Below, piece after piece: positions 22,829-33,884 of a stretch of 64,000 nt of DNA; within the stretch, counting starts at the first letter, position 1; the number at the start of each line of letters is the position of its first letter. This DNA is from Symsagittifera roscoffensis. Its lineage: Eukaryota; Xenacoelomorpha; Acoela; Convolutidae. Under the pieces are notes generated by a model that was not told where the DNA came from, searched no databases, and worked only from the letters and a program-made list of their open reading frames with translations. Location: positions 4,822,193-4,886,192 of the forward strand of contig NC_087062.1 of assembly GCF_963678635.1 (NCBI RefSeq). The letters are read 5' to 3'. The translations under genes and the position numbers were made by a program.

Positions 22829-25260
22829 CTGAAAAAAAACAATATAACAAAAAATTCTTTGATTTGGAATGACCACAAGTTTCCCGCAGTTATCCTCACA
22901 AAAAAAAAACGATTACGAGATGTTCTGACAAATAATTGACAGCTATCAATTTTAATGAAAACTTGACAATGGGCTATGAGATTTTTTCAACCCCTGTACA
23001 AAAAACAAGCCAAACTGAAATTTGTGCAAACCGTTTCAGATATTTTTTTTTCGAAGAGATTGTTTTTTTTTGTTCTCAAGCATTTTAGTGGATAAAAAAC
23101 TTACCGTGGTACATGGAAAAAACTTGCCGTTTAACTGTAATAAAAACTATAATAAAAAACTCGCCGCTTTCTGGTGCGTGGCGGCCACCGAACTACGACA
23201 CATTTGTAACTAGAAAAGCCAATCTAACTAAAGAAAGCCAAAACTAAAACAAACAAAATGGGCAAAATGGGCGAATTAAAGCAGGATGAAATGATTGATA
23301 AATACAAACAGCAAGCTAGATTTATAAAATTGGCATTGACTACTAATTAGCGAAGCGAAGATAGCATTGATCATCGAAGGAATAATTTTGGCCAAAAATA
23401 GGTTATTTAAAAACCAATTGGTTGAATAATAAGAACTGCTACAACAAATTATGATAACACCTATGGGCATTTAAACCAACGGTTGAAAAAAAAAGAGAGG
23501 ACATAATATTATGACAAACAAGAGTACGAAAACAAACCTACTTGACTCAGCGTGAAGAATCAGCATACATAGCATGCATAGAGTCTAGGTAGGCCCGCCG
23601 AGTCAACAACAACCTATGCAGGTATTCAATCTATACATTTAGGATGTAGCCCGCAAAATCAAATGCCAGCCTACAAAAATATTTCATTTTGTAAGCATAA
23701 CTGCTGCGCACTCGAATAGTTGAGTAAACTTTAGTAGGCAAGGCCTTAACGGAGCTGAGCACGATTGACAAAAAAAATCAGCAGTCGTCGATCGTTTTCT
23801 TTTGATTTACGGACTTCGGCTCTGATATATTTTTCGCTTGTTAAGCATCGCTTTCTTGGACACTAAGAGTGTTCTAGATCTTCATATAATGTATGCCTTA
23901 ACTTAGAAGTTTGTGGTTTGTTCTAATCGGAATAGCGGCGTTGGCAGACTTATATAAGATTTTCTGTTCGGAATAATATATAAGGATTCTGACGAGCTAA
24001 CTATTTGTCTCAATGTCCTCATAAAGTTGTTCTCTATTATAATCCAATCAAAAAATGTTATGAATTCGTGTCCTGTGATGCAAGAAGCTTCATTTATCTT
24101 GATGTTTTCAGAATGTCCAGTAAGAGTATATAATCTCGAAGAAATTGGTTCACATGTTTCGAAGTAGTTTTTTAGAAATTTTTGCCGCAGGAAATTTTGA
24201 AAATCTAACAATGCGAAGAGGACAAGGTTTTCTGTGTACCTCAATTTAAATTCAGCGGACCCGCTAAGTCCATATCAAATATTTCCTTATATTTCCGCAC
24301 AGTATGATGGGGTTTGTTTTTATTGGAATTATTTAAAATTTTGTACTTTATTTCTGTTGGAAAAAAAAATTTCGTTTTACTTTATACCAGATCAGATGAT
24401 TGATATGGAGCCATCCTACGTTTTTTGAATAGGGTTTGCTGTTCATATACAAACATCCGAAGGATGTATGGAAGTTTCTATAAAATGGATGGAAGCATTT
24501 GCCTTTGTGATACTTAAATCCTGTTTCTACTCCAAGACTTTTACCAGTGGCTTGAGAAGACAATTTTTAGTAAATGTTAGAATCTTGGTGTTGTAAAGAG
24601 ATTTGATGTCCAATGGAATTTCTGTTGATTTAGCGATTCTCTAAATTTCTCTACCAAAGTTTCGTCTCGGTCAACATTGAAAGAGACGTGAAAGCCAGTG
24701 GGATTAGAATTAACTATTGGAACTATTTATTCTTAATTTTTGTACAAAATTCAATTCCAGTGGATTTTCTCAAAATTGATAGATCACGGAAAAAAGAATA
24801 TTTGAAAAAAAGTTAGAAAGATTTTTTCTGTAAACTCCAGGGGAAGGTAGTTGGGAGTGAAAACTTGGAACAGGTATGTTTATGATCAGCAATTTCAAGG
24901 CGGAGCTAAATATCTTTGTCAATAGAAAATTCAAAATTGTGGCCTATCCGATTGTTGCTATTTATAGCATCATTTTTTACATCCGATGGACTGGGAACCA
25001 ATTTTTGATTTTTTTTTATTGTAGTCACTAAAAACTTTTTTCGTCAAATTGTGAGTTTGGGGTGGGTTTTTCTATTCGATTTTTTGAGAAATTAGCTAAT
25101 TATAACCCATATCGTTACCCACAAAATCTTTTACTCTAATATTGATTGATAGTAATCCATTGACACAACGTTGCTTGACATTGCCGAAGAAAGCTTCATC
25201 TCGGACCCTTTAAAGTTGTTTGTGTATGGTTCGAAATTAGAGCTTGTTGAATCAGTTTTT
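22829..25260. repeat. Segmental duplication unit II
   Basis: Collinear with unit I and, from about 23500 on, almost identical to unit III at a fixed offset of 2317 bp. It contains the 113-codon ORF at 23903-24244. Confidence 0.85.
23903..24244 (-). CDS. Unidentified 113-codon ORF (unit II)
   Basis: The frame reads MRYTENLVLFALLDF at the start and includes INEASCITGHEFITFF. An identical copy is at 26220-26561. The clean frame in both copies reflects recent duplication, not proven selection, and unit I lacks it. I recognise no domain. Confidence 0.25.
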   Translation of the reverse strand: MRYTENLVLFALLDFQNFLRQKFLKNYFETCEPISSRLYTLTGHSENIKINEASCITGHEFITFFDWIIIENNFMRTLRQIVSSSESLYIIPNRKSYISLPTPLFRLEQTTNF

Positions 25261-25447
25261 TTCAATTCGGTTAGAAAAATGTAAGCTTGAAAGGATGATT
25301 GATATCACCACCAACTAATTTGAAATTGCATTCATGATTAATTGAATTATCTAAAGCTATTTGACAATATCAGAGTTCTGTGAATCTGGTTTTGTGATCC
25401 CCACCTCGGTGTTTTCCGTGGTTTTAGCAGCTACATAGTCTTCTAAT

Positions 25448-25729
25448 TCAAGGGTGCTGCGCATTTGTGTTTTTTAAATTTTGCTCGTTAGTAATCTTTG
25501 ATTCCAGTACTAGATTTATTGCTTTACGTGATTTCAGTGCTTCAATACTACAATGGGATTTATGAAATGGTCTTCGTTGGCAGCATTTAATATTGTTGAT
25601 GCGTCCTGCAGAGACTAGTCTTATATGTTTCGTTTTACAGCAGATAGCAAGTGCAGAGGGTCCTCTCCCTTGTATTTGTAACGGTCTTACAAAACTGTGA
25701 AAAGGTGTGATTTTAGATTGGTTTTTCAA
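25448..25729 (-). CDS. Unidentified ORF, copy 1
   Basis: A 93-codon frame with RPLQIQGRGPSALAICC, KCCQRRPFHKSHCSIE and many Lys/Arg/Cys. A second copy at 28340-28597 keeps the frame although it has two in-frame deletions (missing SKITP-like and EALK segments). Frame conservation through indels argues for former or present coding. No family recognised; retroelement origin is possible. Confidence 0.35.
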   Translation of the reverse strand: MKNQSKITPFHSFVRPLQIQGRGPSALAICCKTKHIRLVSAGRINNIKCCQRRPFHKSHCSIEALKSRKAINLVLESKITNEQNLKNTNAQHP

Positions 25730-25817
25730 TGATTCGCCTTCTTTGAAAACAATTTTTGAAATTATGTCTTTGTCTTTCTGATGCTAATTACAGACGGATT
25801 TGTTATATGGTGGGAGG

Positions 25818-27745
25818 ACAAAATATTATGACAAACAAGAGTACGAAAACAAACCTACTTGACTCAGCGTGAAGAATCAGCATACATAGCATGCATAGAG
25901 TCTAGGTAGGCCCGCCGAGTCAACAACAACCTATGCAGGTATTCAATCTATACATTTAGGATGTAGCCCGCAAAATCAAATGCCAGCCTACAAAAATATT
26001 TCATTTTGTAAGCATAACTGCTGCGCACTCGAATAGTTGAGTAAACTTTAGTAGGCAAGGCCTTAACGGAGCTGAGCACGATTGACAAAAAAAATCAGCA
26101 GTCGTCGATCGTTTTCTTTTGATTTACGGACTTCGGCTCTGATATATTTTTCGCTTGTTAAGCATCGCTTTCTTGGACACTAAGAGTGTTCTAGATCTTC
26201 ATATAATGTATGCCTTAACTTAGAAGTTTGTGGTTTGTTCTAATCGGAATAGCGGCGTTGGCAGACTTATATAAGATTTTCTGTTCGGAATAATATATAA
26301 GGATTCTGACGAGCTAACTATTTGTCTCAATGTCCTCATAAAGTTGTTCTCTATTATAATCCAATCAAAAAATGTTATGAATTCGTGTCCTGTGATGCAA
26401 GAAGCTTCATTTATCTTGATGTTTTCAGAATGTCCAGTAAGAGTATATAATCTCGAAGAAATTGGTTCACATGTTTCGAAGTAGTTTTTTAGAAATTTTT
26501 GCCGCAGGAAATTTTGAAAATCTAACAATGCGAAGAGGACAAGGTTTTCTGTGTACCTCAATTTAAATTCAGCGGACCCGCTAAGTCCATATCAAATATT
26601 TCCTTATATTTCCGCACAGTATGATGGGGTTTGTTTTTATTGGAATTATTTAAAATTTTGTACTTTATTTCTGTTGGAAAAAAAAATTTCGTTTTACTTT
26701 ATACCAGATCAGATGATTGATATGGAGCCATCCTACGTTTTTTGAATAGGGTTTGCTGTTCATATACAAACATCCGAAGGATGTATGGAAGTTTCTATAA
26801 AATGGATGGAAGCATTTGCCTTTGTGATACTTAAATCCTGTTTCTACTCCAAGACTTTTACCAGTGGCTTGAGAAGACAATTTTTAGTAAATGTTAGAAT
26901 CTTGGTGTTGTAAAGAGATTTGATGTCCAATGGAATTTCTGTTGATTTAGCGATTCTCTAAATTTCTCTACCAAAGTTTCGTCTCGGTCAACATTGAAAG
27001 AGACGTGAAAGCCAGTGGGATTAGAATTAACTATTGGAACTATTTATTCTTAATTTTTGTACAAAATTCAATTCCAGTGGATTTTCTCAAAATTGATAGA
27101 TCACGGAAAAAAGAATATTTGAAAAAAAAGTTAGAAAGATTTTTTCTGTAAACTCCAGGGGAAGGTAGTTGGGAGTGAAAACTTGGAACAGGTATGTTTA
27201 TGATCAGCAATTTCAAGGCGGAGCTAAATATCTTTGTCAATAGAAAATTCAAAATTGTGGCCTATCCGATTGTTGCTATTTATAGCATCATTTTTTACAT
27301 CCGATGGACTGGGAACCAATTTTTGATTTTTTTTATTGTAGTCACTAAAAACTTTTTTCGTCAAATTGTGAGTTTGGGGTGGGTTTTTCTATTCGATTTT
27401 TTGAGAAATTAGCTAATTATAACCCATATCGTTACCCACAAAATCTTTTACTCTAATATTGATTGATAGTAATCCATTGACACAACGTTGCTTGACATTG
27501 CCGAAGAAAGCTTCATCTCGGACCCTTTAAAGTTGTTTGTGTATGGTTCGATAGTCCAAACTACTCCCAAAAATTAGAGCTTGTTGAATCAGTTTTTTTC
27601 AATTCGGTTAGAAAAATGTAAGCTTGAAAGGATGATTGATATCACCACCAACTATTTTGAAATTGCATTCATGATTAATTGAATTATCTAAAGCTATTTG
27701 ACAATATCAGAGTTCTGTGAATCTGGTTTTGTGATCCCCACCTCG
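25818..27745. repeat. Segmental duplication unit III, near-identical to unit II
   Basis: Matches 23500-25410 at an offset of about 2317 bp with only a few differences: one A in a homopolymer, and a 21-bp segment near 27552 that unit II lacks. It ends at a run of seven C near 27750. Copies this similar are either very recent or an assembly artefact. Confidence 0.9.
26220..26561 (-). CDS. Unidentified 113-codon ORF (unit III)
   Basis: Identical in translation to 23903-24244. See that entry for content. The duplication is too recent for the shared frame to be evidence of function. Confidence 0.25.
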   Translation of the reverse strand: MRYTENLVLFALLDFQNFLRQKFLKNYFETCEPISSRLYTLTGHSENIKINEASCITGHEFITFFDWIIIENNFMRTLRQIVSSSESLYIIPNRKSYISLPTPLFRLEQTTNF

Positions 27746-27756
27746 GTGACCCCCCC

Positions 27757-28690
27757 TTGTTGCTTAATAATACGTCAATAGAAAATTCAAAATTGTGGCC
27801 TATCCGATTGTTGATATTATAGCATCATTTTTTACATCCGATGGACTGGGAACCAATTTTTGATTTTTTTATTTTAGTCACTAAAAACTTTGTTCGTCAA
27901 ATTGTGAGTTTGGGGTGGGTTTTTCAATTCGATTTTTTGAGAAATTAGCTAATTAAAACCCATATCGTTACCCGCAAAATCGTTTACTCTGAAATTAAAT
28001 GATAGTAATCTATTGACACAACGTTGCTTGACATTGCCGAAGAAAGCTTCATGTTTCCTTGCAATTTCAATCTCGGACCCTTTAAAGTTGTTTGTGTATG
28101 GTTCGATAGTCCAAACTACTCCCAAAAATTAGAGCTTGTTGAATCAGTTTTTTTCAATTCGGTTAGAGAAATGTAAGCTTGAAAGGATGATTGATATCAC
28201 CACCAACTATTTTGAAATTGCATTCATGATTAATTGAATTATCTAAAGCTATTTGACTATATCAGAGTTCTGTGAATCTGGTTTTGTGATCCCCACCTCG
28301 GTGACTTCCGTGGTTTTAGCTGCTACATAGTCTTCTAATTCAAGGATGTTGCGCATTTGTGTTTTTTAAATTTTGCTCGTTAGTAATCTTTGATTCCAGT
28401 ACTAGATTTATTGCTTTACGTGATTCAATACTACAATGGGATTTATGAAATGGTCTTCGTTGGCAGCATTTAATTTTGTTGATGCGTCCTGCAGAGACTA
28501 TTCTTATAGGTTTCGTTTTACAGCAGATAGCAAGTGCAGAGGGTCCTCTCCCTTGTATTTGTAACGGTCTTACAAAACTGTGAAAAGGATTTTTCAATGA
28601 TTCGCCTTCTTTGAAAACAATTTTTGAAATTATGTCTTTGTCTTTTTGATGCTAATTACAGACGGATTTGTTATAGTTTTTTAAGAAATA
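27757..28690. repeat. Segmental duplication unit IV (partial)
   Basis: Begins after the C-run with TTGCTTAATAATACGTCAAT, words that unit I has at about 19960 but units II and III lack. It then matches units II and III and continues through the second copy of the Cys/Arg-rich ORF. It therefore derives from an older version of the unit. Confidence 0.75.
28340..28597 (-). CDS. Unidentified ORF, copy 2
   Basis: An 85-codon frame homologous to 25448-25729 (shared RPLQIQGRGPSALAICC and KCCQRRPFHKSHCSIE). It lies between similar flanks. Two small deletions relative to the other copy leave the frame intact. Confidence 0.35.
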   Translation of the reverse strand: MKNPFHSFVRPLQIQGRGPSALAICCKTKPIRIVSAGRINKIKCCQRRPFHKSHCSIESRKAINLVLESKITNEQNLKNTNAQHP

Positions 28691-28737
28691 TCTCATTTGA
28701 AGTGAGGTAAAGGTTTCTGTGTTAGTGCCCATTTTAG

Positions 28738-29037
28738 TTAAGTTGTCGATCCCAAGGTTATTCCGTTCATGTTGATTCCATGACAAACGGTGGGAATTTG
28801 TGAGACGAAACGTTGGATCGGATAGTATTTTTTGGGTTTTCTGTTAATTTTGAGAGGTTCATACGTAAGCCCAGAGGATAAATCTCTGGTCGCCTGATTA
28901 CCATAAAATTTTTTGAGAGCAGGGTACCGTAGTTTCAATTGATGGATCTCATTATTCCTTGGAAAACTTACAGAGCTCGCTGAAACGACCTGTATGTTTA
29001 ATTGTATCAAGGTCTCCTTAACCGAGCGAAAGTTCAA
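28738..29037 (-). CDS. Unidentified ORF upstream of the copy-2 ORF
   Basis: A 99-codon minus-strand frame with SASSVSFPRNNEIHQLKLRY and KPKKYYPIQRFV. It runs open a little further toward lower coordinates. It may be part of the same decayed coding region as 28340-28597 and 29.1-30.0 kb. No domain recognised. Confidence 0.3.
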   Translation of the reverse strand: MNFRSVKETLIQLNIQVVSASSVSFPRNNEIHQLKLRYPALKKFYGNQATRDLSSGLTYEPLKINRKPKKYYPIQRFVSQIPTVCHGINMNGITLGSTT

Positions 29038-29099
29038 ACTATTCTTCGGTTTTTATCCTTCGGAGTTGAAAATTGTTGTCAGAATAGAAAAAAAGTAGC

Positions 29100-30047
29100 T
29101 GTCACTTTTGTCGTTTAGACCAGTTCTTGACCATACTTTATTAAAGCCACAAAATTAATTTGAAAATTTTTAAAGGTTTTCAAACAGAATGTTGGTTAAA
29201 TTAATCTACAGTTTTTTGTTAAGGAATTAGATGAATCAACAAAATTCATTTTTCGGTGTACAATTGTTCTTAAAGTGGCCTTTTCAGTTCTATGATATAC
29301 AGTGTTCGTGTTTGTCTGGGACAGACTGCCAAATGGCTTTAGACAATTTGCTTGCACATTTCATGCCTAAATATTTTCGTTCGACGTTTAGGGTAGGTTC
29401 TTGATTTACGCTAAAATTCGTTCCCTGTGTGGTTTTGTACTTTTGGGATACTAATAAGCTTCAGGTGATTCAAACTGCTTTTATCATCTACAATGGCTAC
29501 ATTTTGTGAATCTATTAAGGTGGATGTGTAAATCGTCCTTTTCCTCAATAAATCGAAGTGACTCATTTTGTTTTAAAAACAGTAACGAATCCATTTGTCT
29601 TCTCCACTGGACATATCACACTTTCTAGCCATTTTAGTTAAAACTTTCCCTAAGAGTCGAAAAAATCTTCTTTTTGATAGTTTTTGTCGTTCGAACGTGA
29701 TGTTTCATTTTCTTATGAAAGCCAGGTTCAAGCATCCCAAAAATTGGTGAAATATATCCCGAAGGACTTTCAGCTTTGTAAATTTTATAGCAACAATTCG
29801 CTTGCTTGCATTTCCTAAGGGGACGTAACGCATTGATTTGATTTTTTATTGGCGTCATCTAGTCCCATGCCTCAGAATATCTTCATTTTGCTGTTGATTT
29901 TTTGCGGTTTCTTCCTCGTTCTATCATTTCATATCTTTCAGGTTTTTTGCCCGTCTCACTGTTCTATCCTGAATGTTTTCCTTTTCCGGGGTTTCTATTA
30001 TTACTGTCGGTGCCGTGTTTTTCTGGTCCCTAGAATTTATCAAATTC
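29100..30047 (-). other. Decayed coding-like region up to the gap
   Basis: Several minus-strand frames of 40-75 codons follow each other in different phases, for example 29634-29858 (RPLRKCKQANCCYK, HHVRTTKTIKKKIF). Amino acid composition looks coding, but stops and shifts are frequent. It is probably the remains of a mobile element; I cannot name it. Confidence 0.3.
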
Positions 30048-30247
30048 NNNNNNNNNNNNNNNNNNNNNNNNNNNNNNNNNNNNNNNNNNNNNNNNNNNNN
30101 NNNNNNNNNNNNNNNNNNNNNNNNNNNNNNNNNNNNNNNNNNNNNNNNNNNNNNNNNNNNNNNNNNNNNNNNNNNNNNNNNNNNNNNNNNNNNNNNNNNN
30201 NNNNNNNNNNNNNNNNNNNNNNNNNNNNNNNNNNNNNNNNNNNNNNN
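30048..30247. other. Assembly gap, 200 N
   Basis: Exactly 200 N, the usual placeholder for a gap of unknown size. ORFs crossing it are meaningless. Confidence 0.99.
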
Positions 30248-33200
30248 ATCGGTTTTTATATTTGTTGGTTTTACTGTACTAACGCTGCCTTTAATCAACT
30301 ATATTTGAAACTATCTTAAGGTTGAGTCTTTTTATAATGGAAATTGGACGTTGAGTTAAACAATGGTTCTACGAAAAAATTAAGCCTGAATATGCAAAAA
30401 TTTCTCAGTTAAATTTCTTGGTTTTTAAAGTCTTCTAATCTCTAAAATTTATCATGATTATGCCAATTTAATCATTCATTTTTAAAAAAAGTTTGTGAAT
30501 TAAGTAGAACTTATTTCAATAATCATGCGATTTTATCATGCGATTGTGAGCTGTTTTCTTTAAAATTCAGCCATAATCAAAGTTACTCTTAAAAAAACAT
30601 CATCGGATTCGAGTTGATGGACATTGTGACTTTTATCAGGGCAATATGGAAGTGCCGCACCCAGTGAGGGTTCTTATCTGCTTTCAAACTTCCTGTAAGA
30701 AAAACAATTTCAGTGGTTTAAAAATTGTTCTTGTGTGTTAGTTAGCATGTACAAAAATTTTGAAAAAACTTTTTTTCATTTATTTAAGCCAACATAGTTT
30801 ATCGCTGTTCAGAATTTAAAAAAATCTTTTAAATTGGCTTTTAAAAATCGAAGTTTAGAAAAATTGAAAATTGCATCTTGAAACAGTTTATTCAGTATGC
30901 TTTAAATCTATCAAGAAAAGGCCTGATCTTTGTTTTCATTCTCGTTTTGATAACTTCGACTATCTTCGAAAACAAAAACCATGAAAATAGTTGGGCATAT
31001 ACATTTTGATGATTTATTTCTTCTTTAATTGACGTTCCTTAACGATTAGCCGGACAAAAAGTATGCAGCATATGCAATAAATACTTTTCTTCGCAAAAGC
31101 TAGAAACATTGATAGCCACTAATTATCTATCAATTGCGGTCAAATGTTCCAATTTTGGTAGGTTAAGAAATCAATCGAACAATTTTTATTAAAATAAAGG
31201 AATATTTGTGCTCGGGGTGGTTTTTGTTTCTTCAGACGAATTTCGAATTTTTAACTAACCACTTTTGATAAAATTTTTGTAGTATTCAAAAGGTATTGTT
31301 GCTGCGGGCTTAAATTTGAAAAGATAGTTGAAAAGATACCCCATTTTGGCCAATTTGGGACAATCAACGCGCGATATATATCGCGCTATTAACGCGTTAG
31401 CAGAGATTTATTCTGTCTTAAAAATCGTTCCAAATTGGTTGAATGAAGCTTATTTGCATAACTTATTTGTTACTAGGAGCGATATCTATCACTCTGTGTT
31501 TTATAGGGCGTGTGTGAAGACGAATTTCACAAAAAATCTCCATTTTTAATTAAAAATTTTTGAATTTTTTTTTTAAATTTTTTTCATGTTATTACTGCTC
31601 GATAAACCTTAAAAGGCAGTCGAAACACTCAGAATTTTGCCTTGATACAAGCAGTTTGGATTGGTTTTGAAATCAGTTTTTTCCAAGTTCACTTATCTGA
31701 TTTTCAAATGATTAAGTTTTTGCTACTGAATAGCTGTTATACTCGTCCGTTAAGCTGTTCGTTTGTTAGCATAACAAACTCTTCAGTCATATTACTCCCG
31801 TTTAACAACTGATACCTTCTGATTGATTTTTTTTTAATAGTAAAAGCCCTCTGTAGTCGGGTCACATTCTGAAATTTATTTACTTGGTGTGTAATTATTT
31901 GCTACATAATTGTCGCAAATGACTGAACTACAAAGTTCAGTTATCGTTAAAAAAATGTGTAAAAATCAAGTCTAAAAAAATGGTAAATAGTCTAAGTTCA
32001 CTAATTTTATACTGTTTTTTCAAGTAGAAAAAAGACATCAGACAATCCAAATCTAAAAATACTGTTTCACAATTTTTCAATTCTAATTCATGTGATGATG
32101 CCATGCCACAGCTCTGTGAAGCAAAAGTTTCACTCCAACTCATCTGAAAAGCTTGAAAAAGTTTGAAAATTGACTTAGTAAGAAAAAATCTCCTTTTTGA
32201 TTGAATTTTTTTTTTTCGACATTCGATTAATTCAAACAGTTTCTTTTGCAACACGCTATCCCTTGAAAAATTAATTAAAAATTATAAATTTTGTAATTAA
32301 ATAAAACTAATTGAGTGACGTTGAAGTGTAAAAATTGTTAAACAAGATTAGTTATCTTAAAAATAGCTCAAAAAGCAGAACCAGCACTAAAAGCATAATC
32401 ATTCCTTGAAATAATTGTTGAAATCTTTCTGATATTGAATGCAACTTGTTTAACCATTGTAAGATATGATTCCTGTTTGACTTCCATGTAACGAACATTG
32501 TTCACCTGCAATTGTTTTTTTTTGCAGATTTACGCGGGCTATAACCTTCAAGTTTGGCCAACTTGAGACTAGTACTAGGAATGTAGTTTCCAGTTTTTTT
32601 TAGTACGTAGTGTAGGTGTTGTTTTCTTCTAAAAAATGAACTGAATTTAAAAACAAACCAAACACCAACCTCGAAAAATGTTAGATCATAAAAAAACATA
32701 TATATCACAATTATAAGAAATTAACTGTTGCCTTTTTAGCTTTAGAACTGAAAACTAACTTAGACGTCTAAAATATTATAAATCTAAAAACGATAAACTT
32801 ACGTTTTACAAGCTCGGAAAGCGCCCCGATTTTGTTCAAATCTCTAAAATAACCCATTAAACCAGCAAAACTGAACAATTGAAATTTTTGTTTCACACTG
32901 CAAAACTGACAAAGCCAACGTCTGACTCAGTTATATTCTAATTTGAGCTGCATTGAAAAGTATCCAAGAAATCTTAGTTTTCGAAAGAAATGGTGATATT
33001 TTTTATTTTTCAGATCAAACGTTTCATACACCGAGTAACCTGCGCTTAGTGGTATTCTTTAAAACCTTCATATTTCAAATTTAAATTTAACGCAGCAACT
33101 ATAGTCAAAAACTCTTTTGAACCGATTGTTGTTCTACCGATAGATCTATCTGTAAGAATTTTGTCTATCCTGTTCGCACAGTTGGTTTCGATTGCCAACC

Positions 33201-33330
33201 TTGTGAATCACGAAACCACTAATTGAGTGGGAAAAAACTGGCAGGCAAGAGTTTGGAAGTATCGCTGAGACCGTAAATATTATTACGAGGCCAAACTTTG
33301 CACTGGATAGGCGCAAAATTTAGTGTCTGT
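30248..33330. other. No gene seen
   Basis: AT-rich sequence with only chance ORFs. One perfect palindrome is listed separately. Confidence 0.5.
31369..31386. repeat. Perfect 18-bp palindrome
   Basis: GCGCGATATATATCGCGC, with four CpG in an otherwise CpG-poor, AT-rich region; a second partly related AACGCGTT follows at about 31391. It could be a protein-binding site or a cruciform. Confidence 0.8.
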
Positions 33331-33339
33331 TTGTGCCGG

Positions 33340-33862
33340 GATTCCAGAGTCAAGTCTTTAAACAAGTTCCAAAATGTAAGTGGATTCCGCTTAAAAAATT
33401 CGGTGGATTCGGCGGACAAACACCTGTAACGTAAATTTTGTCGACACATTGATTTTGTTGCCGATTCCGCAATGAGCGAAAATATAGTTGCAAGCGGATT
33501 CCGCAAATGTAAATGGATTCCAAAAATTTATGCGGATTCTACTTACAATTTGCGGATTCCGCTTTCAATTTGCGGATTCCGCTTTCATTTTGGGGATTCC
33601 ACTTAGTTGCAACTCCGTGACAGCTTAAGTTTACTAAAAACATATATTATTAATTGTATATGGATTCCCTAAACTGGTTCCGGATTCCACACATTTTGTT
33701 GCGGAGTCCGCAAAGTTGCCTGTTTCTGGAGCGAATTTGAGCAATACAGTGTTTTAGCTATTTGTCCTTGGAATCCAAAACAGCAAAGATCGAAGAAAAA
33801 TGGCAATGTTGCGAATTCCGTGACCAATCTGATTTTTGCCTGTTGCGGAATCCATTGGAAAC
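33340..33862. repeat. GGATTCC-rich patch
   Basis: At least twelve GGATTCC or one-mismatch versions occur in 520 bp, most in the form TGCGGATTCCGC, itself an imperfect palindrome. Spacing in the tightest part (33534-33600) is about 20 bp. Not coding; a short minus-strand ORF through it is a repeat product. Confidence 0.7.
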
Positions 33863-33884
33863 AGTACCACATGGTCAACAGATA

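Noticed and set aside
29849-30319. ORFs spanning the N-run on both strands
   Set aside because: Most of the translated length is unknown sequence; the flanking parts are not supported as coding in that frame.
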